A DNA stretch of 64,000 bases from Heloderma charlesbogerti. Lineage: Eukaryota > Chordata > Lepidosauria > Squamata > Helodermatidae. The DNA lies in assembly GCA_026122225.1 (NCBI GenBank), contig JANEZZ010002202.1:1805001-1869000 (forward strand), read 5' to 3'. The position numbers and the translations under genes are program-made. Positions 63,665 to 64,000 of this stretch are shown one piece after another (the first letter of the stretch is position 1; every line of letters begins with the position of its first letter). The notes beneath the pieces were generated by a model. It did no database searches and had not been told where the DNA came from. It saw nothing but the letters and a program-made list of their open reading frames with translations.

Positions 63665-64000
63665 AGTCCCACAGCAGACTTCCGACTGGGACCGATGTCG
63701 CTCTGGCAGCTTCCCACAGGTCTCCGTGGGAGCTTTCTCAAACAGCTTTTTAAAAGGTTGAGAAACCTTTTCATCTCCCCCCTGGAATTGAAAGGGGGGG
63801 CAAGGCAGTAGCCCTGGACAACATCTTGAAGAAAAGTAACCCCCATGAGATAGTGGGGGGGGGGGCTGGATTCCGGGATTATCTTCCCAGAGCTTTACCA
63901 ACGCAAAAAGCTGTACTGAGACTCCTATTTTATAGGAGAAAACAGGGTTGATGTGTTCCATAATAATATATGCTTTAAGAAATATCAACAACCTCTGAGG
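63665..64000 (+). mobile_element. L1 5' end, running off the window
   Basis: It is homologous to the 5' UTR of the L1 at 8961: 'caaacagctttttaaaaggt' against 'caaacagctgtgaaaaggtt', then 'tgagaaacctttt' and 'cccctggaattgaaagg', and 'gctgtactgagactcc' against 'gctgtttgaaactcc'. The ORF1 start of the first copy corresponds to about 63914, where the ATG is not preserved. The remainder lies beyond the window. Confidence 0.75.

Noticed and set aside
1..64000. Host protein-coding genes
   Set aside because: All long frames with recognisable protein features belong to transposable elements. The rest are short, low-complexity or antisense, with no consistent exon structure.

Overview
The window is vertebrate, almost certainly squamate reptile (lizard or snake), genomic DNA. 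The evidence is the repeat complement: a BovB (RTE) LINE, L2-clade LINEs whose 3' ends read 'cagatgggcgattaataaa', an L1 lineage, a Ngaro-type tyrosine-recombinase retrotransposon, tRNA-derived SINEs and many hAT-like elements with 8-bp target-site duplications (TSDs). I see no host protein-coding gene. Every long open frame with recognisable protein features belongs to a transposable element, so the window reads as intergenic or intronic sequence built by successive insertions.

Layout. 0-2.5 kb: SINE and hAT fragments and an RTE-like LINE fragment. 4.9-8.4 kb: a nearly complete L2 (endonuclease and RT) behind a second L2 3' end. 8.96-11.33 kb: an L1 unit with 11-bp TSDs that carries ORF1 but no ORF2; its ORF1 is split by a hairpin-rich element with an approximate (6/8) 8-bp duplication. 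11.3-16.7 kb: mostly unassigned sequence with three small transposons. 16.7-38.1 kb: one old L1 cut up by successive insertions. One of these is a hAT-like element (20784-35840, TSD CTGGGTTG) that contains a BovB, which contains a Ngaro element (gag, RT-RNase H, tyrosine recombinase, SGNH-type hydrolase), which contains an L2 (28453-30912). 38-64 kb: mostly unassigned sequence with scattered elements, including two further hairpin-rich elements (41218-42436 and 54389-55071), a mariner-type element (56787-57395), L2 and BovB fragments, microsatellites and the 5' end of another L1 at the right edge.

The most unusual item is a family of elements beginning TAGGGATG and flanked by 8-bp TSDs. Three members (9245-10132, 41218-42436, 54389-55071) consist of palindromes nested inside larger palindromes. 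All six of their ends carry an outward-facing AG|GTAAG motif that matches a 5' splice donor. Two shorter elements (17525-17853 and 53662-53986) share the termini and TSD length. All coding regions in the window carry frameshifts, stops or deletions except the Ngaro hydrolase frame, so none of the elements is intact here.
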